In this document: positions 7,052-7,128 of the stretch, piece after piece
Layout: each line of letters starts with the position of its first letter
Numbering within the stretch: the stretch's first letter is position 1
Origin: Deltaproteobacteria bacterium
Lineage (GTDB): Bacteria; Desulfobacterota; Anaeroferrophillalia; Anaeroferrophillales; Tharpellaceae
Assembly: GCA_013153415.1 (NCBI GenBank)
Contig: JAADEO010000071.1
Location: 1 to 7,128 of the forward strand
DNA: 7,128 nt
Direction of reading: 5' to 3'
The notes under the pieces: model-generated
Told to the model about the DNA's origin: nothing
The model's database searches: none
The model's input: the letters and a program-made list of their open reading frames with translations, nothing else
Position numbers and translations under genes: made by a program

Positions 7052-7128
7052 CCATCGCCCCTGGCGCTTGCCCTTCGCTCCTTACTCTTGATCTTCATCT
7101 TCTGTTTTCCCAGCACCCGCTTTGCTGA

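Larger units (their letters stand above)
6822..7128. other. Non-coding or unassigned region upstream of mraZ
   Basis: These 307 bases hold the 5' leader, operator, promoter, inverted repeat and hairpins listed separately. No complete gene is visible. At the right edge two minus-strand frames are open into the window. One reads 14 codons with an acidic end (KTEDEDQE) to TAA at 7084-7082. The other reads 30 codons with a basic, Gly-rich end (GDGGGKL) to TGA at 7038-7036. Either could be the tail of an upstream gene, but I cannot decide which, if any, is real. I saw no tRNA. I looked for RNase P RNA, found upstream of mraZ in some bacteria, and did not recognise it. Confidence 0.6.

Noticed and set aside
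6931..7128. RNase P RNA gene upstream of mraZ
   Set aside because: Some bacteria carry rnpB here, but the conserved GAGGAAAGTCC and ACAGAA-type core sequences are not visible on either strand, and the space is too short.
1..7128. Novel defence, mobile or secondary-metabolism system hidden in the window
   Set aside because: Apart from about 300 bp upstream of mraZ, essentially the whole window is occupied by standard dcw genes with intact motifs. No terminal repeats, integrase, CRISPR repeats or foreign-composition islands were seen.

Overview
This window holds the start of a dcw (division and cell wall) operon. All genes read on the minus strand, so the operon runs from right to left. From its promoter the order is mraZ, rsmH (mraW), ftsL, a PASTA-tailed ftsI-type transpeptidase, murF, mraY and the first 141 codons of murD, which leaves the window at base 1. 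Coding density is very high. Four of the six junctions overlap or nearly abut: ATGA at ftsL/ftsI, TGATG or a 20-nt gap at ftsI/murF, TGATG at murF/mraY, and ATGA at mraY/murD.

Region by region: 6822-7128 is non-coding or unassigned DNA upstream of mraZ. It carries a good sigma70-type promoter, an array of three 10-bp-spaced GTGG boxes of the MraZ operator type, an inverted repeat touching the -35 element, and some imperfect hairpins. 6348-6821 encodes the regulator MraZ, and 5342-6280 the 16S rRNA methyltransferase RsmH. 3000-5317 encodes the divisome pair FtsL and FtsI. 1-2979 encodes three consecutive-pathway enzymes of lipid I precursor synthesis: MurF, MraY and MurD.

How the genes work together: MurD and MurF build the UDP-MurNAc-peptide in the cytoplasm. 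MraY moves it onto the undecaprenyl carrier. The FtsI transpeptidase crosslinks septal peptidoglycan in the divisome, to which FtsL belongs. MraZ probably represses its own operon through the boxes downstream of the promoter.

The organism is a GC-rich bacterium (roughly 58-60 % by eye). The mraZ-first gene order, a small FtsL and an FtsI with a C-terminal PASTA domain would fit a deltaproteobacterial (Desulfuromonadales/Desulfobacterota-like) lineage. That placement is an inference from gene content and not a match to a known genome.

The main oddity is that murE, which normally sits between ftsI and murF, is absent although the junction is clean. Otherwise this is a conserved housekeeping locus. 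I see no mobile element, CRISPR array, tRNA or rRNA, and no evidence of a new defence or metabolic system.
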